Shown: piece after piece, positions 7,870 through 16,456 of the stretch
Layout of the letters: each line of letters begins with the position of its first letter
Position numbering within the stretch: position 1 is the stretch's first letter
Source: Clostridiaceae bacterium
GTDB lineage: Bacteria > Bacillota > Clostridia > Oscillospirales > QAMX01
DNA length: 51,290 bases
Assembly (NCBI GenBank): GCA_018384365.1
Contig: JAHAYX010000033.1
Coordinates: 1-51,290 of the forward strand
Direction: 5' to 3'
Made by a program: the position numbers and the translations under genes
The notes under the pieces: generated by a model
What the model saw: only the letters and a program-made list of their open reading frames with translations
The model's database searches: none
What the model was told of the DNA's origin: nothing

Positions 7870-8946
7870 TTACAGCTCGAGCTTCATGTCGCCATCGTGA
7901 ATCCAGCCGATTTTGCGGAAGAGTTCGTTGAAGAGGAACGAGAGCACTGCCGGCAGCAAAATGCAGTCGACGAGAATGCCGATCCACATCATGGCGCCGC
8001 CCTCCGGCATGGCGCTGAGGATGCCGAGCGGGCCGACCAGGCCGCAGGTGCCCATACCGGCCGACACGCCGGTGCACTCCAACTTAAAGAGCATGGTAGC
8101 GAGGGGACCGCACACCGCAGCAGCCAACGTTGGCGGCAGCCAAATGGCGGGACGACGGCAAATATTGCCCATCTGCAGCATGGATGTGCCGAGGCCCTGT
8201 GCAACAAGGCCGCTCCAGCGGTTCTCGCGGAAGCTGATCACAGCAAAACCGACCATCTGCGCGCAGCAGCCGACCGTTGCCGCACCGCCTGCGAGCCCCG
8301 TGATACCGATCATGGCACAGAGCGCCGCGGAACTGATTGGCAGCGTGAGTACCATGCCGACGACTACGGACACGATGATGCCCATTACAAACGGCTGCAT
8401 TTCCGTTGCCGTGTTGACGAAGGTGCCGAGCGCGTACATGAGATATGCGATAAACGGACAGGCCAATTTGGCAATGGCCACACCGGAGAGAATCGTGACA
8501 AGCGGGGTGACAAGAATGTCGACCTTTGTCGTTTTGGAGACCAGCTTTCCAAGCTCAACGGCAATGATTGCTGCGACAAACGCGCCGGCAGGACCGGCTG
8601 TCAGCGCTTTTTCCACGCCGTCAATAACGTAAGTGGCGCCGAGATTGTTTCCTGCATAGCCGACTGCTGCGGCAGAGACCAAAACAAGAGGCGGGGCTTT
8701 TAATGCATAGGCAATGGCAACGCCGAGCGCCGCACCAGTGGCAGCTTTTGCAAAAGAAGCGGCTTCAGAGAGGAATGCCCAGTGTGTCCAGGAACCCAGG
8801 GTATCCAGAATCGTTGCAATCAGGAGGGAGGCAAAAAGGCCGAGCGCCATATTGCTCATGGCATCAATGAAATAAACCTTTGGGGAAAGCGTGATGTTTT
8901 TGCTGTCCAAAAACTTCCGGAACTTCGACGTATGTTCTTTTGCCAT
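7870..8946 (-). CDS. PTS EIIC-like membrane permease (PF13303 type)
   Basis: 358 residues with about nine hydrophobic segments, many rich in Gly/Ala, and the conserved-looking stretches ITGLAGGAATVGCCAQMVGF and GLVGPLGILSAM. This matches the PTS_EIIC_2 family, stand-alone EIIC-like proteins usually annotated as sugar PTS subunit IIC. No EIIA or EIIB gene lies nearby, so whether it transports and phosphorylates a sugar is uncertain. It is the only obvious transporter in the sugar region. It ends at a shared terminator and has its own promoter at 9040-9068. Confidence 0.8.
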   Translation of the reverse strand: MAKEHTSKFRKFLDSKNITLSPKVYFIDAMSNMALGLFASLLIATILDTLGSWTHWAFLSEAASFAKAATGAALGVAIAYALKAPPLVLVSAAAVGYAGNNLGATYVIDGVEKALTAGPAGAFVAAIIAVELGKLVSKTTKVDILVTPLVTILSGVAIAKLACPFIAYLMYALGTFVNTATEMQPFVMGIIVSVVVGMVLTLPISSAALCAMIGITGLAGGAATVGCCAQMVGFAVISFRENRWSGLVAQGLGTSMLQMGNICRRPAIWLPPTLAAAVCGPLATMLFKLECTGVSAGMGTCGLVGPLGILSAMPEGGAMMWIGILVDCILLPAVLSFLFNELFRKIGWIHDGDMKLEL

Positions 8947-9039
8947 AGAAAAGTCCTCGTTTCTTTCTTAAAATGGGGTAAATCAGCTGCGATCGCTGCG
9001 CTTGTGCAAACGGTGTCACAGGGATCTGCGGGTATGATA

Positions 9040-9068
9040 ATTATACAGGGCCGTGTAACATAAATCAA
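9040..9068 (-). promoter_or_regulatory. Candidate promoter of the EIIC-like gene
   Basis: On the minus strand TTGATT (9068-9063), a 17-bp spacer and a perfect TATAAT (9045-9040). This leaves a leader of roughly 90 nt before the start at 8946. Confidence 0.6.
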
Positions 9069-9085
9069 TCGCGGTCCATACAACA

Positions 9086-9109
9086 AGCAGACGGAAAAGT
9101 CCGCCTGCT
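9086..9109 (-). terminator. Hairpin downstream of the TrmH/SpoU gene
   Basis: AGCAGGCGGA and TCCGTCTGCT (minus strand) pair with one G-U around a 4-base loop. The following bases are only moderately T-rich (TTGTTGT), so this is a weak intrinsic terminator. Confidence 0.5.
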
Positions 9110-9135
9110 ATGTGTGTTATTCATGATTGAAACGG

Positions 9136-9975
9136 TTATTTCATGCCTTTGATTTTCAGGCTCATTTCATAGATCAGGATTGAAGCGGCGACGCCGACAT
9201 TTAAAGAGTCGCAGATGCCAAGCATGGGAATCATCAGCATATTGGGATCGTTTGCGTACCATTCCCGATGGATGCCATAGCGTTCGCTGCCCATGATCAG
9301 TGCACAGCGGCCGTGATAATCGTAGTCGTAATAGGTCTTTTCTGCACGCGTGTCGGCAAGGTAGATGGAAAAACCATGCTCCCGCAGCCAGGCGGCGCAG
9401 TCCACACCATCCGTAAACTCCACGATGGGGATGCGGAACGCGGCTCCCATGCTGCCTTTGATGGTTTTGGGATGTGAAAGGCGCGCGCGGCGGTTACAGA
9501 CTAAAACGGCGTCCACGTCCGCGCCATCACAGGTGCGGATGATGGTACCGACGTTGCCCGGGATTTCCAGACCGTCCAGCACAACCACACACGCATTTTC
9601 CGGCAAATCCAGATCCTCCGGATGCCGCACCGGGAAACGGCAGATGGACAAAAGTCCGTCCGGCTTGTCGCGCTCACTCAGCCGGTCGAATGTTTTGGCG
9701 GAGACCACGTAAATTTCGCTGACCAATTCCGCAAACTGACGGACCAGCGCCTCGGATTCCGGCGTGTAAATATATTCCGGGCAAATGACAAAGGAAACGA
9801 CCGGAAGATTTGTCATAATGGCCTTGGTGTGCGCCCAAATGCCTTCAATCACGAAAAGCCGCTCAGGATTTGGCTTGGAATTGGAAATCAGGTTGCGCAC
9901 GCGGTTGATGACACCGTGCTGCAAACCAACTTCGCGGATTTTTGGCTTTAATTCAGTAAAAAGGTCGGGATTCAT
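9136..9975 (-). CDS. SpoU/TrmH-family RNA methyltransferase
   Basis: 279 residues. The C-terminal half carries the trefoil-knot SAM-binding motifs of the family: LDGLEIPGNVGTIIRTCDGA (motif 1), ALIMGSERYGI (motif 2) and IPMLGICDSLNVGVAASIL (motif 3). These enzymes 2'-O-methylate ribose in tRNA or rRNA. The N-terminal half (LFVIEGIWAHTKA) resembles the RNA-binding substrate domain. The target RNA cannot be told. It is monocistronic and unrelated to the sugar genes around it. Confidence 0.9.
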   Translation of the reverse strand: MNPDLFTELKPKIREVGLQHGVINRVRNLISNSKPNPERLFVIEGIWAHTKAIMTNLPVVSFVICPEYIYTPESEALVRQFAELVSEIYVVSAKTFDRLSERDKPDGLLSICRFPVRHPEDLDLPENACVVVLDGLEIPGNVGTIIRTCDGADVDAVLVCNRRARLSHPKTIKGSMGAAFRIPIVEFTDGVDCAAWLREHGFSIYLADTRAEKTYYDYDYHGRCALIMGSERYGIHREWYANDPNMLMIPMLGICDSLNVGVAASILIYEMSLKIKGMK

Positions 9976-10041
9976 GGCAAAACCTCATCAACAATTTTCC
10001 CCATTTTAGCACAAATCCTGTTCGAAAACAAGGGAGAGCAG

Positions 10042-10074
10042 AAAAAATCCGCCCGGCACTGGGCGCCGGACGGA
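10042..10074 (-). terminator. Terminator of the DUF5060-type glycosidase gene
   Basis: On the minus strand TCCGTCCGG pairs with CCGGGCGGA, followed by TTTTTT (A-run 10042-10047 on the plus strand). It lies 33 bases beyond the stop codon at 10107. Confidence 0.88.
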
Positions 10075-10106
10075 ATGAGACACGGAATATAGCAGAAAAG
10101 TGGGGA

Positions 10107-11612
10107 TCAGCCTACTCTTCGGATGCGCAGAGCCATGAATTCTCTGCCGGGCAGCGTGACTTCAAAGCGGCCTTTGAAAACGCCGGCCTTTTCGATGGTC
10201 ATACCCCAGGTGTCGATGATTTCCACTTCGTATTCATTCGTATCGTCGAAATAGAAGCGCTTATAGGCAGGGCGCGCATTGCCGAAATAGAGGATGCGGT
10301 AGTCATTCGGCCCGAAGGTCGGTGCGGAAACTGCCGTTCGGTATTCTTTCTGGCTGGGGTTCAGGCCGGTATAAGGGGACTCGCAGAGGATTTTATGCAG
10401 GAACTTCAGGCGTTCCGGAGACTCGCCGTGCAGCTCCACGCCGTGCGACCACCAGAGCAGGTTGTCCGGGTGTACAAAGGTTTCACCGTGTCCGGCATAG
10501 GCGCCGCGCAGAGTGATTTCCCAGAAGCGGCGGACCATTTCCTGTCCGGTGATGTTGCCCCAGTCATGCTCAATGTTGCCCTCGTAGCGCAATTCGTCCA
10601 CCACGATGGGCTTTTGATAAAGTTCACGCCATTGCGGGATTTTCTCCAGCGGCTGGAACTCCTGCAGCTGGACGCAGCAGTGCGTGATCCACGGACGGCT
10701 GTAATCATAGAGGGAATAAGCGTTGTGAATCGAGCGCAGATGATGGTAGGGATCCTTTTTACAGAGGAGATCCGCATACCGCTCCCAGTCACGCACGGTT
10801 TTTTTCTTCAAAAACTCCCATTCATTCGCCAGCGACCACCAGACGTTGCGATAAGCGGCAAAACGGGCGATGACATACTTCCAATAGAGATCGTCGCATT
10901 CTTCGTCCATCTCGCTGAAGCCCCAGCGATCGTAGGGGTGCATGATGATGAGGTCCGCTTCAACTCCCATGTCGCGCAGGTCGCGGATTCTGTTTTCAAA
11001 GAGACGGAAATGCTCGGGGTTAAAACGGTGGAAATCCCACTTGTTTTCCGGATTGGAGGGCAGATAGTCGTTGAAATTATACTTCGTCAGGCCGGAATTA
11101 TCACAGGGCGTGCCCTCATAGGGGAAGGTGATCGGATCACGGAAGTTGAAATCATAGTGCTTCGGAAAGACACAGAAACGGATTTTGTTGAAATAGCCTT
11201 TGCGAAGCTCATCCAATGTTTTCTGCTGCAGTTCCTGCGGCTGATGCGTCCAGACATAGCAGGTTGTGCCGACCGGATAATACGGCGTGCCGTCCTCATA
11301 GGCAAAATGGAAGGTATTCGCGACTCTGACCGGACCGTGGTTTCCCGCGGCGGCCGGTGTGACGGTGAATGTACCGGTGTAGACCTCGTCGGAAAAGCTG
11401 CCGCTGACGGTAAACGTATAGTCCCCCTCAAAGGACGGCATGAAGCGAACCTTGTACACGCCGTCACCATCATAAAACCCATCTGCGGTGACGGTTTCGT
11501 TCGGACTTTGAAACACACCCTTGATATCGTAGTCAACGAAGGGGTTGCCTTCCTGCCGGCCCGGTGCGGCAAATTCAAAAATATCCCATTTTTCTACGGT
11601 TTTCGGAAACAT
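10107..11612 (-). CDS. DUF5060/DUF4038-type (GH140-like) glycoside hydrolase
   Basis: 501 residues. Residues 1-75 form an Ig-like beta domain of the DUF5060 kind (VEKWDIFEFAAPG, GVYKVRFMPSFEGDYTF). Residues about 100-420 form a TIM barrel with PYYPVGTTCYVWTHQ, the acid/base candidate in WWSLANEWEF and a second conserved acid in KPIVVDELRYEG. The last 80 residues form a beta domain like DUF5605. Related enzymes (GH140) act on plant-pectin apiosides, but here the substrate is unknown. No signal peptide is visible, so it is intracellular. It has its own strong promoter and terminator. Confidence 0.82.
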   Translation of the reverse strand: MFPKTVEKWDIFEFAAPGRQEGNPFVDYDIKGVFQSPNETVTADGFYDGDGVYKVRFMPSFEGDYTFTVSGSFSDEVYTGTFTVTPAAAGNHGPVRVANTFHFAYEDGTPYYPVGTTCYVWTHQPQELQQKTLDELRKGYFNKIRFCVFPKHYDFNFRDPITFPYEGTPCDNSGLTKYNFNDYLPSNPENKWDFHRFNPEHFRLFENRIRDLRDMGVEADLIIMHPYDRWGFSEMDEECDDLYWKYVIARFAAYRNVWWSLANEWEFLKKKTVRDWERYADLLCKKDPYHHLRSIHNAYSLYDYSRPWITHCCVQLQEFQPLEKIPQWRELYQKPIVVDELRYEGNIEHDWGNITGQEMVRRFWEITLRGAYAGHGETFVHPDNLLWWSHGVELHGESPERLKFLHKILCESPYTGLNPSQKEYRTAVSAPTFGPNDYRILYFGNARPAYKRFYFDDTNEYEVEIIDTWGMTIEKAGVFKGRFEVTLPGREFMALRIRRVG

Positions 11613-11648
11613 ATTGCTTCCTCCCTCTTTTGTTGTTCCTTGATTCTT

Positions 11649-11678
11649 ATCTTAGCATGTGCGCAATTTCTCTGTCAA
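11649..11678 (-). promoter_or_regulatory. Strong promoter of the DUF5060-type glycosidase gene
   Basis: On the minus strand a perfect TTGACA (11678-11673), an 18-bp spacer and TAAGAT (11654-11649). The start codon at 11612 has a GGGAGGAAGC ribosome site just upstream. Confidence 0.72.
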
Positions 11679-11990
11679 GCGCAGCGGCAAGACTGGACAA
11701 ATATTCACAGGTTCTCTCCAATCGCGGAAGGCCGGAAGAAAAAATGGAAGGAAGCACAATTTGCTACTTGCAAAACAGAAGAGAATAGGCTATGATACAT
11801 TTATACAAAATCCGTGTTTTATTACCGGGGAAGTTTTATCGCTTTTCCCAAAGCAGCGCAGTTGTGCCGTCTCTTGTGGAGATGAACTGTTCCTCTGCGG
11901 CAGGCGGAAAACTGTGATTTTTCTGCGGCGGAAGCCGAGAGCAAAGAAGGCCCCTGTCTGCGAACGGAATGAAGCGGGATACTGGTACGA

Positions 11991-12012
11991 AAAACCGTAA
12001 CGTTACGGTTTT
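11991..12012. promoter_or_regulatory. Perfect 22-bp palindrome, operator candidate
   Basis: The sequence is its own reverse complement over 22 bp, with the core GTAACGTTAC and an AACGTT centre, flanked by AAAACC/GGTTTT arms. A central CG within AACGTT is typical of LacI-family sugar-repressor sites. It lies 63 bp upstream of the TIM-barrel gene at 12076. With no loop it makes a poor terminator. The rest of the 11679-12075 gap shows no credible gene or recognised RNA. Confidence 0.6.
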
Positions 12013-12075
12013 AAAAGCGAAATGAACCCCCCGGAACAAAACGTGCGGGAAAACGAGATGGAAAGGCATGATACC

Positions 12076-12918
12076 ATGAAGAGGATGAAACTCTGCGCAT
12101 TTGCGGACGAAGCGGATCCACAGCTTACGGGACAGATCAAGGCGCTGACGGAAAACCAGATTCCCTATATTGAACTGCGCGGGCTGGAAACCGGTTCGGT
12201 CATAGCGCTTTCTGATCGTGGTGCGCGGGAAGTTCGGGCGCGTCTGGATGAGTCCGGCGTTGCGGTCTGGTCGATTGGTTCGCCGATCGGCAAAATCGGG
12301 ATAAAGGATCCGTTTGCCCCGCACGTGGAACAATTCCGCAGAACGCTGGAAATCGGTGAGATTCTGGGCGCCAAATGCGTGCGGATGTTCAGCTTTTATA
12401 TGCCGGAGGAGGATCCGGACCGCGCCCGCTACCGCGATGAGGTGATGGAGCGGCTGAACGTGCTGGTGACGGAAGCCCGGGGCAGCGGTCTGGTGCTCTG
12501 CCATGAAAACGAAAAAGGAATTTACGGCGAAAAAGCGCCGGAATGTCTGGATATCATGCAGTCTGTGCCGGGAATGCGTGCCGTGTTTGACCCTGCCAAT
12601 TTCGTGCAGTCGGGGCAGGAAACGCTGCCGGCATGGGAAATGCTGGCGCCGTATGTGGAGTATATGCACATCAAGGATGCCCTGGCGGACGGAAAAGTGG
12701 TGCCGCCGGGCCGCGGCGAGGGCCATGTGGCGGAAATTGTGCGCAGCTTCGGCGCGCAGGGCGGGGAAGTGCTCTCTGTCGAGCCGCATCTTGCCATTTT
12801 CGCGGGTCTTTCCCAGCTGGAACGCGAGCAGCGCAGCATCCGCGAGGACGTTTACCCCTCAAAACGCGCGGCGTTTGACGTGGCTGTACGGGCACTGAGA
12901 GAAATTCTGGATACCTGA
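12076..12918 (+). CDS. Sugar phosphate isomerase/epimerase-like TIM-barrel protein 1
   Basis: 280 residues from ATG 12076 (GAAAGG nine bases upstream); the open frame reaches back to 12022 and an ATG at 12085 is a possible alternative. The fold is that of the xylose-isomerase-like/AP-endonuclease-2 family: LCAFADEADPQL, then barrel strands with the metal-site pattern CHENEKGIYG, VFDPANF, MHIKDA and SVEPHL. Such proteins isomerise, epimerise or dehydrate sugars using a divalent metal. It begins a run of five sugar genes spaced 11-78 bp apart. Confidence 0.87.
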   Translation: MKRMKLCAFADEADPQLTGQIKALTENQIPYIELRGLETGSVIALSDRGAREVRARLDESGVAVWSIGSPIGKIGIKDPFAPHVEQFRRTLEIGEILGAKCVRMFSFYMPEEDPDRARYRDEVMERLNVLVTEARGSGLVLCHENEKGIYGEKAPECLDIMQSVPGMRAVFDPANFVQSGQETLPAWEMLAPYVEYMHIKDALADGKVVPPGRGEGHVAEIVRSFGAQGGEVLSVEPHLAIFAGLSQLEREQRSIREDVYPSKRAAFDVAVRALREILDT

Positions 12919-12938
12919 CAGAAAGGGAGTGCAGAGCA

Positions 12939-13715
12939 ATGAAACTGGGCGCACAGCTTTACACCGTGCGGGATTTTACAAAAACGACGGATGATTTCGC
13001 GGAAACGCTGAAAAAAGTGGCGGATATCGGATACCGGACCGTTCAGGTTTCCGGCACCTGCGCCTTTGAGGCCGAATGGCTGGCGGAGCAGCTGGCGGCA
13101 AACGGTTTGACCTGTGCCATTACGCACACGGCGCCGCAGCGCATTGCGGAGGAAACGGAGACGGTGATCCGCGAGCATCAGATCTTTGGCTGCCGCCACA
13201 TTGGGATCGGCATGGCGCCGAACGGAATGGAGCGCGCAGACTGGTGCGAGGCCTTTATCCGCAATTACCAGCCGGTGGCAAAGAAAATTGCCGCGTCCGG
13301 CGCACTGCTGATGTATCATAATCACAATATCGAGTTTGCCCGTGCCGGGGCAGGACGTGAGGTGCTGCTGGATCGCATTGCAGAGGCTTTTGCACCGGAG
13401 GAGCTGGGAATCACGCTGGATACGTATTGGGTACAGGCCGGCGGCGGCGATCCGGCGCAGTGGCTGAGAAAACTGCGCGGCCGCGTCCCGTGTATCCACC
13501 TGAAGGATATGGCGTTTGTGCCGGGCAGTGGCTTTGCCGGAACGCGCATGGCTCCGGTTTACGAGGGCAATATGAATTTTGACGCAATCCTTGCGGCTGC
13601 CGAAGAGGCGGGCACGGATTATTTGCTGGTGGAGCAGGATGACTGTTACGGCGAGGATCCGTTTGCGTGCCTCGCAAAGAGTTATGAGAATTTAAAGGCT
13701 GTGGGCCTTGCATAA
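12939..13715 (+). CDS. Sugar phosphate isomerase/epimerase-like TIM-barrel protein 2
   Basis: 258 residues, second member of the xylose-isomerase-like family, starting KLGAQLYTVRDF. Metal-site candidates are the H-N-H of MYHNHNIEF, D in LDTYWVQAGG, H in CIHLKDM and E in LLVEQDDC. It resembles IolE/IolI-like and C-glycoside-cleaving TIM barrels. It lies 20 bp after protein 1 and 14 bp before the second Gfo/Idh/MocA gene, a pairing known from inositol catabolism and from keto-glycoside or C-glycoside breakdown. Confidence 0.9.
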   Translation: MKLGAQLYTVRDFTKTTDDFAETLKKVADIGYRTVQVSGTCAFEAEWLAEQLAANGLTCAITHTAPQRIAEETETVIREHQIFGCRHIGIGMAPNGMERADWCEAFIRNYQPVAKKIAASGALLMYHNHNIEFARAGAGREVLLDRIAEAFAPEELGITLDTYWVQAGGGDPAQWLRKLRGRVPCIHLKDMAFVPGSGFAGTRMAPVYEGNMNFDAILAAAEEAGTDYLLVEQDDCYGEDPFACLAKSYENLKAVGLA

Positions 13716-13729
13716 AAGGAGGATACACC

Positions 13730-14899
13730 GTGGAAAAAGTGAAAATCGGCGTAATCGGCATTGGTAATATGGGTTCCGTACACTGTAAGAATATCCTCTC
13801 GGGGATGTGCCCGGATATTGAATTGGCGGCAGTGGCGGATATTTCGCCGGAGCGCCGTGCCTTTGCAAAGGAAAACTACCCGGAAAGCGTTGCCATATTC
13901 GATGACGCCATGAAAATGCTGGACAGCGGCCTGATCAACGCGGTGATCGTGGCGGTTCCGCACTATTTCCATCCGCAGTATGTCATCGCAGCGCTGGAAC
14001 GCGGAATTCACGCCATGAGCGAGAAGCCCGCAGGCGTTTATACGAAGCAGGTACGTGAAATGAACGAGGCGGCAGCGAAGTCAGACGCGATCTTTGCCAT
14101 GATGTTCAACCAGCGCACAGATCATATTTACCGCAAAATGCGCGAAATCGTCCAGTCGGGCGAACTGGGCGCCATTCGCCGCACCAGCCTCATCATCACG
14201 AACTGGTACCGTCCGCAGGCCTATTATGATTCCGGTGCGTGGCGTGCAACCTGGGCCGGTGAAGGCGGCGGCGTGCTGCTGAACCAGTGCCCGCACAACC
14301 TGGACTACTGGCAGTGGATCTGCGGTATGCCGGTGCGCGTGGAAGCCCATATGTCCTTTGGCAAGTGGCACGATATCGAGGTGGAGGACGACGTGACGGC
14401 GTATGTGGAATACGCAAACGGAGCGACAGGTACCTTTATCACGACAACGGGCGACTGTGCCGGTACGAACCGCTTTGAAATCAACTTTGATCAGGGCAAA
14501 CTGGTCAGTGAAAACGGCAAGCTCTATATGTGGAAAGCGGAATGCAGCGAACAGGAGTGGTCGGCCAAGAATACCATCCCGTTCGGCGCACCGGAACTGA
14601 CCTGTACGGAAGTGGAAACGGACGGCAAGAGCGAGCAGCACGTCGGCGTGCTGAATGCCTTTGCGGGCGCCATCCTGCGCGGTGAGCCGCTGGTTGCCCG
14701 CGGCGAGGAGGGTATCAATGGCCTGACGCTTTCAAACGCCATGCATCTCTCCGCGTGGCTCGGCCATGCAGTGGAAATCCCGTTTGACGAGGATCTCTAT
14801 TACGAGGAACTGAAAAAGCGCATTGCAACCTCCCGCCTGAAAACAAACGTTACAACCTCCACGGTTGCAGATCTGGACAGTACCTATAACACCAAATGA
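13730..14899 (+). CDS. Gfo/Idh/MocA-family oxidoreductase (paralogue 2)
   Basis: 389 residues. Rossmann start VKIGVIGIGNMGSVHCK, EKP motif in MSEKPAGVY, and the substrate domain GGGVLLNQCPHNLDYWQWICG. It is clearly paralogous to the protein at 5645 over its whole length, including TFITTTGDCAGTNRFEI against TFITTTGECPGTNRLEI. It is probably co-transcribed with the TIM-barrel genes upstream and the fucosidase downstream, so it is likely to oxidise or reduce a sugar or glycoside handled by them. Start codon ATG 13730... is read as GTG/ATG-type start after AAAGGAGG. Confidence 0.92.
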   Translation: MEKVKIGVIGIGNMGSVHCKNILSGMCPDIELAAVADISPERRAFAKENYPESVAIFDDAMKMLDSGLINAVIVAVPHYFHPQYVIAALERGIHAMSEKPAGVYTKQVREMNEAAAKSDAIFAMMFNQRTDHIYRKMREIVQSGELGAIRRTSLIITNWYRPQAYYDSGAWRATWAGEGGGVLLNQCPHNLDYWQWICGMPVRVEAHMSFGKWHDIEVEDDVTAYVEYANGATGTFITTTGDCAGTNRFEINFDQGKLVSENGKLYMWKAECSEQEWSAKNTIPFGAPELTCTEVETDGKSEQHVGVLNAFAGAILRGEPLVARGEEGINGLTLSNAMHLSAWLGHAVEIPFDEDLYYEELKKRIATSRLKTNVTTSTVADLDSTYNTK

Positions 14900-14977
14900 T
14901 TTCGGGAATGAGCCGGAAATCACGGATTGCCCGGATAAAAAACGCTTTTCCCCAATTGCTGATGAGAGGAGCATTTT

Positions 14978-16444
14978 ATGACGAAAAAATTCGATGCAAC
15001 CTTTGAATCCCTTTACCAGTATGAATGTCCGGAATGGTTCCGCGATGCGAAATTCGGTATCTGGAGCCACTGGGGCCCGCAGAGCGTGCCGATGTACGGC
15101 GACTGGTATGCCCGCAATATGTATATCGAGGGCTCGCCGCAATACCTGTATCACCTGCGCCATTATGGACATCCCTCCAAGTTTGGCTATAAGGACCTTG
15201 TGAAGCTTTGGAAAGCGGAGAATTTTGACCCTGAAGGACTGATGGACCTTTATTACAAGGCCGGCGCACGGTATTTCATGGGCCAGGCCATGCACCACGA
15301 CCACTTCTATAACTATCCGTCCCGTATCAACCGCTTTAACTCCGCCGAGATGGGCCCGATGCGCGATATCTGCGGCGAGTGGCAGCGTGCCGCGCAGAAA
15401 TATAACCTGCCGTTTGGCCTTTCTGAGCATCTGGGAGCGTCCTTCTCCTGGTGGCGCACAAACAAGCTGGCGGACAAGGAAGGCCCGTATGCCGGCGTAC
15501 CGTATGACGGAAACGATCCGGAGTACCGCGACTTCTATTATGATAATTATGAGCACCTGGAAAACGAGAGGGACGGCCTCGATCCCTGGTACACACAGAA
15601 TCCGGCTTTCCAGCAGTACTGGCTTGACAGTATCCGCGAGGTTGTCGATCTGTATCATCCTGATCTGTTGTATTCGGACGGCGGCGTTCCATTTGCTGTT
15701 TCGGAGTTCTCCAGTGCTGATCATGCGAATCAAGCAAATTCAGCTGCCTATCAGAAGGGCCTGGAGCTGATTGCCTACTATTATAATGAAATGGTGAAAC
15801 TGCATGGAAAACAGGACTGCGTCTATCTGCAGAAGGATCCGCGTCCGGAAATTTACAGAGTCGGTACGCTGGACATCGAGAGATCGCAGCTGCCCTCCAT
15901 CAATCCGGATCCGTGGCATACGGATACCTGCATCGGCGGTTGGTTCTATGATGTGCGCCAGCAGTACAAGTCCACACTCTTTGTATTGGAAACGCTGGTT
16001 GATATCGTATCCAAAAACGGTAATATGCTGTTGAATATCCTGCAGCGTCCGGATGGCACGTTGGATGACGAGGCGCTTTTCCTTCTGAAGGAACTGGGCG
16101 AATGGTTCTCAATCTGCGGAGAAGGCATTTACGGCACCCGTCCGTGGCGTACCTTCGGTGAAGGCGAGACGCGCGCGGTTATCAAGAAGCTCACGGAGGA
16201 ACAGATCACGTGGGGCGAGTCTGATTATCGCTATACAGCAAAGGGCAACAATGTGTATGCCTTTATGATGCATGCACCGGAATCCCGCCGCGCTGTACTG
16301 CGTTCATTTGACGAGCGGGTGAAGGCTGTCGAGCTGTTGGGCTTCGGTAAAGTGGATTTTGAACAGCCGTTTGGCGTTTTGAATGTCCGCCTGCCGGAAA
16401 AACTGCCGACTCATCTCATCAACTGCCTGAAAATTACGTTATAA
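14978..16444 (+). CDS. GH29 alpha-L-fucosidase
   Basis: 488 residues. The N-terminal barrel has the GH29 signature KFGIWSHWGPQSVP and AMHHDHF, and D234 in LLYSDGGVPF matches the catalytic nucleophile. A C-terminal beta domain follows. It releases terminal alpha-L-fucose from glycans such as mucin or plant oligosaccharides. No signal peptide is visible, so it works on imported substrate. It comes 78 bp after the Gfo/Idh gene; GAGAGGAGC precedes the start. It probably shares a transcript with the genes around it. Confidence 0.93.
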   Translation: MTKKFDATFESLYQYECPEWFRDAKFGIWSHWGPQSVPMYGDWYARNMYIEGSPQYLYHLRHYGHPSKFGYKDLVKLWKAENFDPEGLMDLYYKAGARYFMGQAMHHDHFYNYPSRINRFNSAEMGPMRDICGEWQRAAQKYNLPFGLSEHLGASFSWWRTNKLADKEGPYAGVPYDGNDPEYRDFYYDNYEHLENERDGLDPWYTQNPAFQQYWLDSIREVVDLYHPDLLYSDGGVPFAVSEFSSADHANQANSAAYQKGLELIAYYYNEMVKLHGKQDCVYLQKDPRPEIYRVGTLDIERSQLPSINPDPWHTDTCIGGWFYDVRQQYKSTLFVLETLVDIVSKNGNMLLNILQRPDGTLDDEALFLLKELGEWFSICGEGIYGTRPWRTFGEGETRAVIKKLTEEQITWGESDYRYTAKGNNVYAFMMHAPESRRAVLRSFDERVKAVELLGFGKVDFEQPFGVLNVRLPEKLPTHLINCLKITL

Positions 16445-16456
16445 GAAGGGTACAGA

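Noticed and set aside
10395-11795. Plus-strand open frame of 466 codons opposite the DUF5060-type gene
   Set aside because: Antisense shadow without family features; the minus-strand gene has a promoter, ribosome site and terminator.
11836-12789. Minus-strand open frame of 317 codons covering the gap before and part of the TIM-barrel gene
   Set aside because: No motif or ribosome site, and it is antisense to a well supported gene for most of its length.
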